A stretch of 64,000 nt of DNA, taken from a virus. The notes below the pieces were generated by a model that had not been told where the DNA came from, did no database searches, and was given only the letters and a program-made list of their open reading frames with translations. The stretch covers positions 1 to 64,000 of the IMG/VR virus record IMGVR_UViG_3300005542_000007; one strand, written 5' to 3'. Positions 40,921 to 49,510 of the stretch are shown in pieces (positions within the stretch are counted from its first letter, which is position 1; each line of letters begins with the position of its first letter). The position numbers and the translations under genes were made by a program.

Positions 40921-43900
40921 ATGAAAAATTTACTAGCTTCTTGGTTTCGCAATTTAACCGCCTTCGACGAAGGACCTGTTGAACAGTCCTTCAGTATTGT
41001 AGACCCTACTGCGGCTCAAGCAGATGGATTGAACACGGTTATACTTTCTGTGAATCCTTCTGATGAGAATTCTCCTACTATTGTGTCATTAAGGTTTGAC
41101 CCAAGCGGGGTTAAATTATTTGAGAAGAAATATCAGAATGACGCCGAAGCACAAACCGAGATGGCTGCAATGGCTACAGATTTAAATGAAGCTTCTTCTC
41201 TTTCTAAGGCAGGAAAAACCGAGGAGGCCAAGAAATTGGCCGAAGCACTATTTGAAAAATATAAAAGACATTCAGAGCCAGTTGTGAATGAACAGCCAAC
41301 ATCTACAATGACTCAAGCTTCTCAAGACTCTTTACAATATAAGGGTTGGGCCATTCATAAGCGTCCCGAAGGTGACTGGATGGCAGAACACGATGTAATT
41401 AGTTTTCGTGCCGACAGTGTTGATACTTTGAAAGCAAAGATTGATAACGCTACACGCAAAGCTATAGGCCGTAAGCTCAAAGCGGGCATTACAATGCAGA
41501 ATCTGTTTTTTGATACCGTTGATGAGGCTATGGAATTCCAAGAGAAAACAAAAGCTCTCCAAGGTCCAGAAGGTTCTGAGGAAGGCAAGCCATTATGGGA
41601 ACAGATGGGTGCAGGAGAAGAGCAAGTAGCTCCTTCTAATGAAACAGAACCTGAAGAAGATACTGAGCTTGCTCCTCCAAGCTTAAGCTTTGATCGCATT
41701 GAGAAAGATAAAGCTAAAACTGATAAAGACATCGGCAAGCGTATTAAAGAGCAGGTTAAAACTGAAGTGGAATCCGCTTTGGAACAAAAGAGTGCATCCG
41801 TGTTTGGTCCAGACCAAGAAGAGCTTGTTGAAGCTCTTCGTAAGAATGGCCGCAACTGGGATGAAATTAAAAAGATTTTTACGAAAGAACTTTCTTATAA
41901 TGAAGATGACACAACTGTATTTTTAGACAGCATTCGACAGAAGGAAGAGGGCGGTCCCGCAGAAGGATTACCCATGGCTCCCAAGCCACCCGAAGATTTA
42001 GTATCGCCTGAAACCCATGATAAATTGGTTAAAGAGATTGAAGATAAATCTGAACCAAAGCCAGAGCCTTTGCCTTTAGCTGATGAAATCGCTCGTGCAG
42101 ATAATGCTGAAATTAGAAAGGTTGCAGATGTTACAGATTCTAGCCGAGGTCGTAATTGGAAAGTTACTTATTATGATAAGAATGATAAAGTAATTTCTTC
42201 TCATACAATTAAAGATCGCACAGAAGCAGAAGCTTCTAAAGAAGCACAGGGAGATATGCCTTCAGGTTGTGAAGATTGGTCCATGATGCCAGTTAAAAAC
42301 AAAAAGTCTTCACAAGAGAAAGTAGCACTCAACCCACTCCAAGAGCCTCCAGCCGTTGGACAAGCTCCTGGTCAGCCTTTGGCTGCTCCAGTAGAAGAAA
42401 ATCCAACATTTGATTCTCCAGTTCCTCCATCGCAAGACTCTAATCCAGAACCTGAATTTCTAGAAGCACCTCAAGCAGGTGACAGAGTTTATGTTATGGG
42501 AGATTATGAAACTGGTGAAGATGGATACGAAGGAACGATGGTTTCTGATTATACAAGCAAAGGCGATGAGTATGCTGTTATTTCTAAAGATAATGGAGAG
42601 AATGCAGAAGTTGCTTTGCATCGTGTTGTAAAGGCTTCCCAGAAGAAAGTAGCTCAGGTTTATTATGAAAAAGTAGCTTCTGAAATTTATTGTAAAAATC
42701 CCGATTGTAAACGCAAAGCTACAGTTCGTAGGCCGGATGGAAATTGGTGTGAAAAACATGCTCCCACCTATGAGAAGAAAGCTGCTAAAACATGCCCTAA
42801 TTGCGGAAAAGAAATTTGGGATGTTTCAACTGTAGATCAGCGTTTAAATAAATGCTGGAATTGTGGCATACGTTTTGATAATCCAGAGGAAGAATCAATT
42901 GAATCAGAAGCCGATCTAGAAGTTGAAGGTAAAGGCAACGAAGATGTAATTAGAATGTTCATTTCAGATTCTTTCCCAAAGGATAAGATGCCTGTTTGGG
43001 GAACAAACAATCTTAAAATTACTAAATACCCCAATGGTTGGGCTTTGGTTAATTATCAAACGCCCATTCTTTATAGAGGCAATGACAATCCCGATGTAAT
43101 TGTATTTAATGCACATAAGTATTCAGTTACTACAAGTAAGATTCAGACTCAGATTCGACGTATGTTTACTGGACAGTCTGTTAAAGAAACAGACGAATCT
43201 GGAATCTATGCCGCAATCGACCAGTCTAATTTAGCCGTTCCAGAACCAGAGTTTACTACAGAGCTTAAAAATGCCAGTTTAGCCGGACAGGATAGAATTG
43301 TAACAATGGTTTCTCAAATTATGGGTAGAGAAAAGAATCTCAATCAAGAAACCGTAGCCGATCTCGGTTATATAAAAATGTACGCGGAAGATGAACTTAA
43401 AACCACTTATGGTACTGATCTTCAATCTCTTCATGAATCTGCTTTAAAATTACAGGCTGAATTGGAACATGAAGGTGAAATTGCTATTTATTTTCATAAA
43501 GAAGGGATTGAAAAGAAAGCCGATATTTATGATGATTCTGCATTTGAAGCCAACGGATGGTGCAGGGTTTGGATTCAAGAACTTGCCATTACCTCAGATG
43601 CAAAATATCCAGAAATTTTAAAAATAGCTGATGAAAATGCTCGTATTACAGCTTTGAAAGAATTTGCAAGAGAGTTAGCTCACGAGGCATTGAGAGATGC
43701 TGATAGTGCTGCTAGTAAGGTTGGAGTACAATCTTGGTTTGAATCCTTGCAACCTTCCAACCATGATAGGATTGATTGGGTTTCTTTGGCTAACCCAACA
43801 CAAGAGAATGTGGAATCTTCTCTTAAAACAGCAGCCGATTCAGTTCCAGAAGTATCTAAAGAAGTTCCCACACAATTTAAAAATTTAGAAAGAGCCCCCG

Positions 43901-44454
43901 CTAAAACAGAGCGTGAGAAAGCTCAACCCGCTACCGAAGAACAAGCTAAGTTGGTTCAGGAAATGCAGAGTTCTTTAAGCAGCCTTGAATCTATCAAATC
44001 AATGGTAGCTCAAGCTAAAGCCAAATTAAATGAAGAAATTAAAAATATCGAACAGTCAGGTGGAAGAGTTAACCTTGAAGCAGGACTTAAAGAAAAAATG
44101 GAACGTCTTGCCAAGCTCGTCGAAGCTACAGAAAACCAGATGATTAATGCTGGAGATACCGTAGTTCGTTTAGTGCAAGAAACCAAAGAGAAACCTTTTA
44201 AACCCTCAGATGCTTGGAAGGTACAGAAGCTTGTTGAGAAATTCGCAGGTGCCCAGGAGTATCTAGATAAGGCAATTGCTGGTGCTCAGAGTTTGGCCAC
44301 AACCGAACAAGTTAGGGACTTGGTATTCTTTCCTCGCAAAGTAAGTAAACTTCACAAATCGGCTGGATTTGTAGAAACCCTTGACGCTGTATATAACGAT
44401 GTTCTTGAAGCACTAAAACTTATTATTGGAAGTGACGAACCAGCGGTGGCGTAA
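40921..44454 (+). CDS. Giant multidomain virion-type polyprotein
   Basis: 1177 aa. N-terminal helical domain; G-W-A-I-H-K-R domain (about 140-185); acidic linkers; a small barrel (about 520-560); two zinc ribbons (about 585-605 and 622-645, C-P-N-C and C-W-N-C); a strand-rich domain with W-A-L-V-N-Y-x-T (about 680-745); helical modules; and a long coiled C-terminus. Motifs S-Q-K-K-V-A, E-K-V-A, E-K-K-A-A, I-E-K-K-A and L-H-K-S-A separate modules. Stop is followed directly by the GTG of a membrane protein. Likely an internal or packaged protein. Confidence 0.55.
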   Translation: MKNLLASWFRNLTAFDEGPVEQSFSIVDPTAAQADGLNTVILSVNPSDENSPTIVSLRFDPSGVKLFEKKYQNDAEAQTEMAAMATDLNEASSLSKAGKTEEAKKLAEALFEKYKRHSEPVVNEQPTSTMTQASQDSLQYKGWAIHKRPEGDWMAEHDVISFRADSVDTLKAKIDNATRKAIGRKLKAGITMQNLFFDTVDEAMEFQEKTKALQGPEGSEEGKPLWEQMGAGEEQVAPSNETEPEEDTELAPPSLSFDRIEKDKAKTDKDIGKRIKEQVKTEVESALEQKSASVFGPDQEELVEALRKNGRNWDEIKKIFTKELSYNEDDTTVFLDSIRQKEEGGPAEGLPMAPKPPEDLVSPETHDKLVKEIEDKSEPKPEPLPLADEIARADNAEIRKVADVTDSSRGRNWKVTYYDKNDKVISSHTIKDRTEAEASKEAQGDMPSGCEDWSMMPVKNKKSSQEKVALNPLQEPPAVGQAPGQPLAAPVEENPTFDSPVPPSQDSNPEPEFLEAPQAGDRVYVMGDYETGEDGYEGTMVSDYTSKGDEYAVISKDNGENAEVALHRVVKASQKKVAQVYYEKVASEIYCKNPDCKRKATVRRPDGNWCEKHAPTYEKKAAKTCPNCGKEIWDVSTVDQRLNKCWNCGIRFDNPEEESIESEADLEVEGKGNEDVIRMFISDSFPKDKMPVWGTNNLKITKYPNGWALVNYQTPILYRGNDNPDVIVFNAHKYSVTTSKIQTQIRRMFTGQSVKETDESGIYAAIDQSNLAVPEPEFTTELKNASLAGQDRIVTMVSQIMGREKNLNQETVADLGYIKMYAEDELKTTYGTDLQSLHESALKLQAELEHEGEIAIYFHKEGIEKKADIYDDSAFEANGWCRVWIQELAITSDAKYPEILKIADENARITALKEFARELAHEALRDADSAASKVGVQSWFESLQPSNHDRIDWVSLANPTQENVESSLKTAADSVPEVSKEVPTQFKNLERAPAKTEREKAQPATEEQAKLVQEMQSSLSSLESIKSMVAQAKAKLNEEIKNIEQSGGRVNLEAGLKEKMERLAKLVEATENQMINAGDTVVRLVQETKEKPFKPSDAWKVQKLVEKFAGAQEYLDKAIAGAQSLATTEQVRDLVFFPRKVSKLHKSAGFVETLDAVYNDVLEALKLIIGSDEPAVA

Positions 44455-44456
44455 CT

Positions 44457-44711
44457 GTGGACACATTATTAGAATTGCTCGGAAGTATTAAAGTAATCGG
44501 GCCCATAGGAGTTATTGCTCTTATAGAGATGTGGGCCATCTACTCTTTGTTCAATCGTCTACAGGACCTTCAAGACAAAAGACTGCAAGACTATGAAAAA
44601 ATGAAGGACGAGTACACGCAGCTATCGCAGGATATTAATCGCACTTTAGACACTGTTTTAAAAGTTATGGGCAAAAAAAATGGTAACGGGAATGGTACTA
44701 CAAATGGATAA
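44457..44711 (+). CDS. Single-pass membrane protein with coiled tail
   Basis: 84 aa, GTG start two bases after the previous stop. One membrane segment (about residues 11-30), then a coiled coil and a Gly/Asn-rich end. The layout is holin-like or tail-anchor-like; a holin candidate also exists at 58295. Confidence 0.5.
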   Translation: MDTLLELLGSIKVIGPIGVIALIEMWAIYSLFNRLQDLQDKRLQDYEKMKDEYTQLSQDINRTLDTVLKVMGKKNGNGNGTTNG

Positions 44712-44850
44712 AAATGAATTGCTCGTAGGTAAAATTAAAGAACAAATTTCTCTAGCTGGTGTACAGGTAAAGCAACGAATGCAAAAGATTCAGCTAGAAC
44801 TATTGGAAGAACTGAACAATGAGAACGGAAACGGGGTTGATTTGCATTAA
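44704..44850 (+). CDS. 48-aa helical protein
   Basis: ATG at 44704 overlapping the preceding gene by 8 bases, TAA at 44848-44850. One long Lys/Gln/Leu-rich helix. No family; position suggests an accessory of the packaging genes. Confidence 0.4.
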   Translation: MDKNELLVGKIKEQISLAGVQVKQRMQKIQLELLEELNNENGNGVDLH

Positions 44851-44983
44851 TTGTGGTAATGAGTATTGGCACGTCTTATACGATTTTCATATGGGACATG
44901 GCGATGAAGAAACTCATTTGGAATTATTACGCTGCATGGATTGTGGCGTCATAAGAACAGAAAGATTTGAAACGATAAGGTAA
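44819..44983 (+). CDS. 54-aa zinc-ribbon protein
   Basis: ATG at 44819, overlapping the upstream gene by 32 bases; TAA at 44981-44983. C-I-N-C-G and C-M-D-C-G 31 residues apart give a four-Cys ribbon. It directly precedes the terminase gene. Function unknown; a small terminase subunit has not been recognised. Confidence 0.5.
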   Translation: MRTETGLICINCGNEYWHVLYDFHMGHGDEETHLELLRCMDCGVIRTERFETIR

Positions 44984-44991
44984 AAAACTAC

Positions 44992-46620
44992 ATGTATGAT
45001 TTCTCTACTTTAGTTTCGTCCAATTATGACGAAGCCAAAATCACCAATTTATCTAAAGCTGCCTATGACCCTAGCTTTTGGGCTTTACAAAATTTGGGTG
45101 TAGACCTTTACGACAACCAAGTGGATATCATTGAAGCTTCCTGTGATATCGGTGTTAAATATCTGGCTATCCTTTGTGCTCGTGGTACTGGGAAGTCTCA
45201 CGCAGTAGCGGTGGCTATCGTTAAACTTTGTTTGGATTATCCAGGTCTTGCCGTAGGTATATTTGCCCCAAAAGAAGAACAGGCCAATCGCATTATTAAA
45301 GAAGAACTTATTGGGCACCTCCTTCTTCCATCCTCTCCTTGTTACAATTTTATTGACTGGAGCAACACGTCCCATTCCCACGTTCGTTTTAAGAATGGGT
45401 CAGACGTTTTAGCTCTTTCAGCTTCAGAACAAAGTCAGCAGGAAGGATATCACTTTTCAGTTGTAATTGTAGACGAAGCCCATGCCGTAAGCGACGCAAG
45501 TATTGCTACTCGTATTTCAGGAATGCTTGGGTCGTTTAAAATCTCTAAGCTCATTAAACTTGGAGTGGCAGTGGGCAGAAACCATTTTTGGAAAAGCTGT
45601 GCCGCTCCTAATACCGCTTTCAAAGTTATCGTAAAAGATTGGACACAGTGCCCAATTCTTCTTAATCAGGGTTCTCTCACTTATCAGGGAATGGAACTTC
45701 CAAAAGAAGTAATTGATAAGATGCCCATCACTTTGAAAAAGCAATATTTTCCTGATAGGCCTGACCTTCATTATGATTCTGTTGTAGGCATGACGGAATT
45801 GGATTTTAATTCCCACTATGCGATGATTTGGGAAAATGATGCCAATTTGGTTCTTAATGAAGAGAATCAAATTAGATTGGTTTCTGGAGATTTTGAACCA
45901 CTTGAGAGAGCTAATAAAGCAAGGATGGATAAGTACTTCTTTGGACTTGATACAGCATCGGGCTCAATCCTTCCAGGTAGGAAGGACCGAGATTTTAACA
46001 ACTTGGCTATTTGGCGTAAGACCCACGATAATATCTGTCAGAAAGTGGCTGTGTTTGAGTGGCAGGATGTTCCACCTTCAGATTTGATGGAAGATATAAA
46101 AGCAATCATTCATCCAGAAACTGGTTTGTTCCCTTGCGTATTTGGACTGGCCGACTTCAGTAATATTGCGATTAGTATGGTGGATTTTTTTAAGAAAGAG
46201 AAGATTCCAATAGACGGAATCCAGTACCAAGCTACTGAACCAACAACTCATAAAAATTATAAAAACGCGATGTTCGATCAGTTTGTATTTGAACTTGAAT
46301 GTGGAAGGGTGCAATATCCGAAGCTTGAGAAATTTCAGCAGGATAGAGTTTTCAATAAATCCTACCAGGAATGGTGTTTTATTGAGAGGCATCAGAAGCA
46401 AGGAATCAATGCAATTATTGAAGCGCCCTCTGCGGATTTTCACGATGATGCTCCTAACGCAGATGTTCTCGCAGTGTGGGCGGCAACACGAGTAGAAAAT
46501 TACCAAGGAACTTTTGCAACTCGTCCAATGATACAACCTTTGAGCGGTCCTGGTTCTATAGCGTCCCGAGGAATCCCAAATCCCGCAGACACCACTTTGA
46601 AAAGTAGGTTTTTGAAATGA
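44992..46620 (+). CDS. terL: Terminase large subunit
   Basis: 542 aa, usual length. Packaging motor: Walker A A-R-G65-T-G-K68-S69, Walker B V-I-V-D161-E162-A-H, then a T-x-x-S region. The C-terminal nuclease of RNase H fold shows G-L-D320-T-A-S-G-S, a central G-L-A-D-F-S-N and a late H-D-D-A-P-N-A-D-V-L-A-V-W with the third acidic residue. It cuts and pumps DNA into the prohead through the portal at 46846. Confidence 0.93.
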   Translation: MYDFSTLVSSNYDEAKITNLSKAAYDPSFWALQNLGVDLYDNQVDIIEASCDIGVKYLAILCARGTGKSHAVAVAIVKLCLDYPGLAVGIFAPKEEQANRIIKEELIGHLLLPSSPCYNFIDWSNTSHSHVRFKNGSDVLALSASEQSQQEGYHFSVVIVDEAHAVSDASIATRISGMLGSFKISKLIKLGVAVGRNHFWKSCAAPNTAFKVIVKDWTQCPILLNQGSLTYQGMELPKEVIDKMPITLKKQYFPDRPDLHYDSVVGMTELDFNSHYAMIWENDANLVLNEENQIRLVSGDFEPLERANKARMDKYFFGLDTASGSILPGRKDRDFNNLAIWRKTHDNICQKVAVFEWQDVPPSDLMEDIKAIIHPETGLFPCVFGLADFSNIAISMVDFFKKEKIPIDGIQYQATEPTTHKNYKNAMFDQFVFELECGRVQYPKLEKFQQDRVFNKSYQEWCFIERHQKQGINAIIEAPSADFHDDAPNADVLAVWAATRVENYQGTFATRPMIQPLSGPGSIASRGIPNPADTTLKSRFLK

Positions 46621-46841
46621 GAAAAGAACGAGCATTGAGCGAATCAAAAAACTATCTAATTTCTGTACATGATACTCTTCGAAAAGTTTTTAGAGATGCT
46701 GCTCCAGAGGAACAAGTATTTATTACTGCTGCTTTAGAAGGCATAGAGAAAGATGTAAAACAATTAGAAATGTTAGAGGATATGATGAAGGTTTGGAAGG
46801 CAACTAAAGGAAAGAATCTAGAAACGATAACAGAGGAATAA
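46617..46841 (+). CDS. Small helical protein between terminase and portal
   Basis: 74 aa, ATGA overlap with the terminase gene. Fully helical and charged. Could be a head completion or packaging accessory by position only. Confidence 0.5.
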   Translation: MRKERALSESKNYLISVHDTLRKVFRDAAPEEQVFITAALEGIEKDVKQLEMLEDMMKVWKATKGKNLETITEE

Positions 46842-46845
46842 AATT

Positions 46846-48567
46846 ATGGGACGACCCAAGGGCTCAAAAAATATTACTAAAAGCGCTGAACAAGTAAAAG
46901 CACCCGTATCTATTGTTACAGGTGAAGGAATTACTGGCTCCACCACTTCTTTTGGTGTAGATGCAGGATTGATGAAAATTGGTTCTTTGAATAAGCAAGC
47001 CAATTATGGTGTATCACAAACTTCTTCATTTTTCTACAGTCCAGAATTAACCACAGAATCATGGCTCCTTCCTAAGTCCCGCCAAGAAACTTGCCGCTGG
47101 GCTCGTGTATTCTACAATTTAAATCCTATTGTGCATAGCGTTATTAACATGCATTCGAAGTATCCTTTTTCCAAATTTGAGCTTGTTTGTGGAGACCCAA
47201 CGGTAAAACAATTTTACGAGCAAATGTCATTTAATAAAAATTTCAATTTGTACGATTTTATGTTACAAGCTTCCCTTTCCTACGAAAAATTTGGTGAGGC
47301 CCTTTGCTTTGGTACGATGGAGAAAAAGGGTGACAAGGTTCAATGGACCAAGTTCGTTCTTCTTGAGCCAGAACTCATTGATGTAAAGTCGGATATGATG
47401 AGCGGAAAGCAAACCTTTGAGATGGTTCCAACATCTGAACTCAAACAACTTGTTACTTCCACTCGTCCTGAAGATTCTGAGGCTCAAAAGCAACTGGAAG
47501 AGTGGTCCCCAGAAATTGTAAAAGCCATTAAGGAAAATAGAAACATTCGTCTTTCAGATGAAAATGTTTCTATTATTGCAAATCTTACTGATCCTTCAGC
47601 CACTCGTGGGACAAGTCGTATTCAGTGTCTATTTAAAGATTTGATTCTAAATGACTTCATTCGTTTGGCGCAGATGGCGTATGCTCAACGTTATGTATTT
47701 CCAGTTGAAATGTGGTCCATTGGAGATATTGCAAACAACATCATTCCAAGCACGACCGATTTACAGAACTGGAAACAGCTTATCAATCAGTCTATTCAAC
47801 AGCCTCCATTTTCACTTGTTACACCTCCATATGTTAAGTATGAAGCTTTGAGTACAGCAGGAAAAACATTCCCGGTAAACACAGAATGGTATGAGTATAC
47901 GCTCAGCCAATTGATGATTGGGTTAGGTGTAAACAAGAATTTGATGACTGGTGATGGACCTTCATTCAGTGCAGGACTTAAAGGAATGTCCCTTCACCGT
48001 TTAATGATGGAATATAAAGCGGTTAGAGACAAATTTGAAGATTGGATTATTCATAAATTCTTTGAACCAATCGCAGAAAAGAACCAATTTTATACAGTTG
48101 AAAATGGAATGAAGAAGCTTATTCTTCCAGAACTTTCTTGGAAGAAATCCCTCGACATTGAAGATGCTGAAGCAGAACGCGAAATGTTCGTAAAAATGTG
48201 GGAAGCCGGAGTTATCAGCACGGAAACTCTCTTCACGAAATTCCCCACTCTTGACTTCAAGACGGAACAGAAGAAATTGGAACTTGAGCGTGGAACTATT
48301 TTTGATAAGGGTGATGGTGCTAGGTTGCCTGAGAAAATTCACAAGTCAGTTGTTAAGCCAGGAGGCGATACTGGATTTGGTGGAAAAGGCGGTGGCGGAG
48401 CAGCCCCAGGCGCTGTGAAACCAATAAAGCCAGTAAAACCCACCAAACCTGGAGAAGTTCCTGAAGGTGGAGAGCCAGCAGCCCCAGGCGCACCTGAAGG
48501 TGCTGCCCCAGCAGGTGGTGAAGCTCCAGCAGCAGCCGTTACACCAGCAACACCGACAGTGGAGTAA
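46846..48567 (+). CDS. Portal protein
   Basis: 573 aa. The middle has the portal pattern: W-A-R-V-F-Y-N-L-N-P-I-V-H-S-V-I-N-M-H, a V-E-M-W-S-I-G-D core, and M-I-G-L-G-V-N-K-N-L-M-T-G-D-G before a long helical stem. The N-terminal 52 residues end in S-L48-N-K-Q-A52, the same motif as in the capsid and giant proteins, so a short leader may be removed. The C-terminal 60 residues are a Pro/Gly/Ala linker. Confidence 0.88.
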   Translation: MGRPKGSKNITKSAEQVKAPVSIVTGEGITGSTTSFGVDAGLMKIGSLNKQANYGVSQTSSFFYSPELTTESWLLPKSRQETCRWARVFYNLNPIVHSVINMHSKYPFSKFELVCGDPTVKQFYEQMSFNKNFNLYDFMLQASLSYEKFGEALCFGTMEKKGDKVQWTKFVLLEPELIDVKSDMMSGKQTFEMVPTSELKQLVTSTRPEDSEAQKQLEEWSPEIVKAIKENRNIRLSDENVSIIANLTDPSATRGTSRIQCLFKDLILNDFIRLAQMAYAQRYVFPVEMWSIGDIANNIIPSTTDLQNWKQLINQSIQQPPFSLVTPPYVKYEALSTAGKTFPVNTEWYEYTLSQLMIGLGVNKNLMTGDGPSFSAGLKGMSLHRLMMEYKAVRDKFEDWIIHKFFEPIAEKNQFYTVENGMKKLILPELSWKKSLDIEDAEAEREMFVKMWEAGVISTETLFTKFPTLDFKTEQKKLELERGTIFDKGDGARLPEKIHKSVVKPGGDTGFGGKGGGGAAPGAVKPIKPVKPTKPGEVPEGGEPAAPGAPEGAAPAGGEAPAAAVTPATPTVE

Positions 48568-48569
48568 AC

Positions 48570-48812
48570 ATGGCACTCAATAAAACAGGCAGTCCAACCA
48601 AACTTACAGTTTTAAAGCAGAGCGCATTTGAGGTGGATTTAAACGTTCTAGCAAGTGTAATTTCTGACAAATACCCAGAAAAGAAACTCTCTATAAACGA
48701 TCTTCACGAAGTTCTTAAAACGCTTGGAGTTACTGATTACAAAGCCGAGGATATGCAGGAACTTGCTGGAAGGTTACATGCAGTAGGAATTACTGTTATA
48801 GGAAACGTCTAA
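48570..48812 (+). CDS. Small head-region protein
   Basis: 80 aa, two bases after the portal stop. A helical protein with L-S-I-N-D-L-H-E-V-L and a final strand. Not recognised; a head-tail connector or core protein would fit the position. Confidence 0.5.
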   Translation: MALNKTGSPTKLTVLKQSAFEVDLNVLASVISDKYPEKKLSINDLHEVLKTLGVTDYKAEDMQELAGRLHAVGITVIGNV

Positions 48813-48818
48813 AACCCC

Positions 48819-48846
48819 TTAAAAATATAATAAATTGTGGTATTAT
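48819..48846 (+). promoter_or_regulatory. Recurrent phage promoter-like element (copy 4)
   Basis: TTAAAA at 48819-48824, 16-base spacer, TATTAT at 48841-48846 preceded by TGG, then TAGGGG. Flanking CCCC/GGGG again form an inverted repeat. It lies just after the stop at 48812 and before the gene at 48905. Confidence 0.6.
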
Positions 48847-48904
48847 TAGGGGATATTGTCCCTAGGTAATTTTAAAACAAAGGAAAGAATAGATAGGAGA
48901 ATTT

Positions 48905-49168
48905 ATGCCAAACGAGAAACCAAGAAAAGAGATAAATTTCATCACTATTGATGAACATGGAAATGAGCATTTGAATCTGCATATTTTTATTGAAAGCTTG
49001 CTTACATTATCAATGGGCACAGCCCTAGATATGGGACGTTTGGCTATTCAGCACAAAGAAGCATTTGAACAATTTCAGCGAACTGTGAAAGACGATTCAT
49101 ACGACCGTATTGAATTTGCACACAAAATTTTAAAGAAGTATGGTTACGAAGACAACACTAGGATTTAA
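48905..49168 (+). CDS. Hypothetical head-region protein
   Basis: 87 aa with TAGGAGA site. Helical, acidic start; no motifs. First gene behind the promoter-like element, in front of the MuF stub. Confidence 0.5.
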   Translation: MPNEKPRKEINFITIDEHGNEHLNLHIFIESLLTLSMGTALDMGRLAIQHKEAFEQFQRTVKDDSYDRIEFAHKILKKYGYEDNTRI

Positions 49169-49171
49169 AAA

Positions 49172-49507
49172 ATGCAAGAAAGCAACGAGTGGTCAGCAAA
49201 CTTAGCTGAGAAGCACAGCATTTCGAAAATTGCTGTTGCAACAGAAGTGAGTTTGCCAACCTTCCAAAGATTATTGGGAGATGGATACACAATTGCTATT
49301 TGGAAAACTATTAATCCAGTGCCCTGTATGCGTTGTCAGGATTTAGAAGCACAACAATTTAACTTTGCTGATTTTGTAAACAGTACGACGCACGATGCCC
49401 CGATCTTCTCCAAATCTCATCCGAACTGCCGTTGTGTCATTATTTGTACCGGAGATGGGCTACCTACTCTTCAAATCGATTTTACAGGAAATCCTTCAGA
49501 GGCTTAA
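49172..49507 (+). CDS. MuF-type minor head protein, C-terminal stub
   Basis: 111 aa. W-K-T-x5-P-C-M-R-C-Q-D ... S-H-P-N-C-R-C is the signature of the C-terminal domain of Mu gpF/SPP1 gp7 minor head proteins. The usual protein is 250-500 aa; here only this domain is present, with a short helical start. Likely sits at the portal vertex. Confidence 0.75.
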   Translation: MQESNEWSANLAEKHSISKIAVATEVSLPTFQRLLGDGYTIAIWKTINPVPCMRCQDLEAQQFNFADFVNSTTHDAPIFSKSHPNCRCVIICTGDGLPTLQIDFTGNPSEA

Positions 49508-49510
49508 TTT

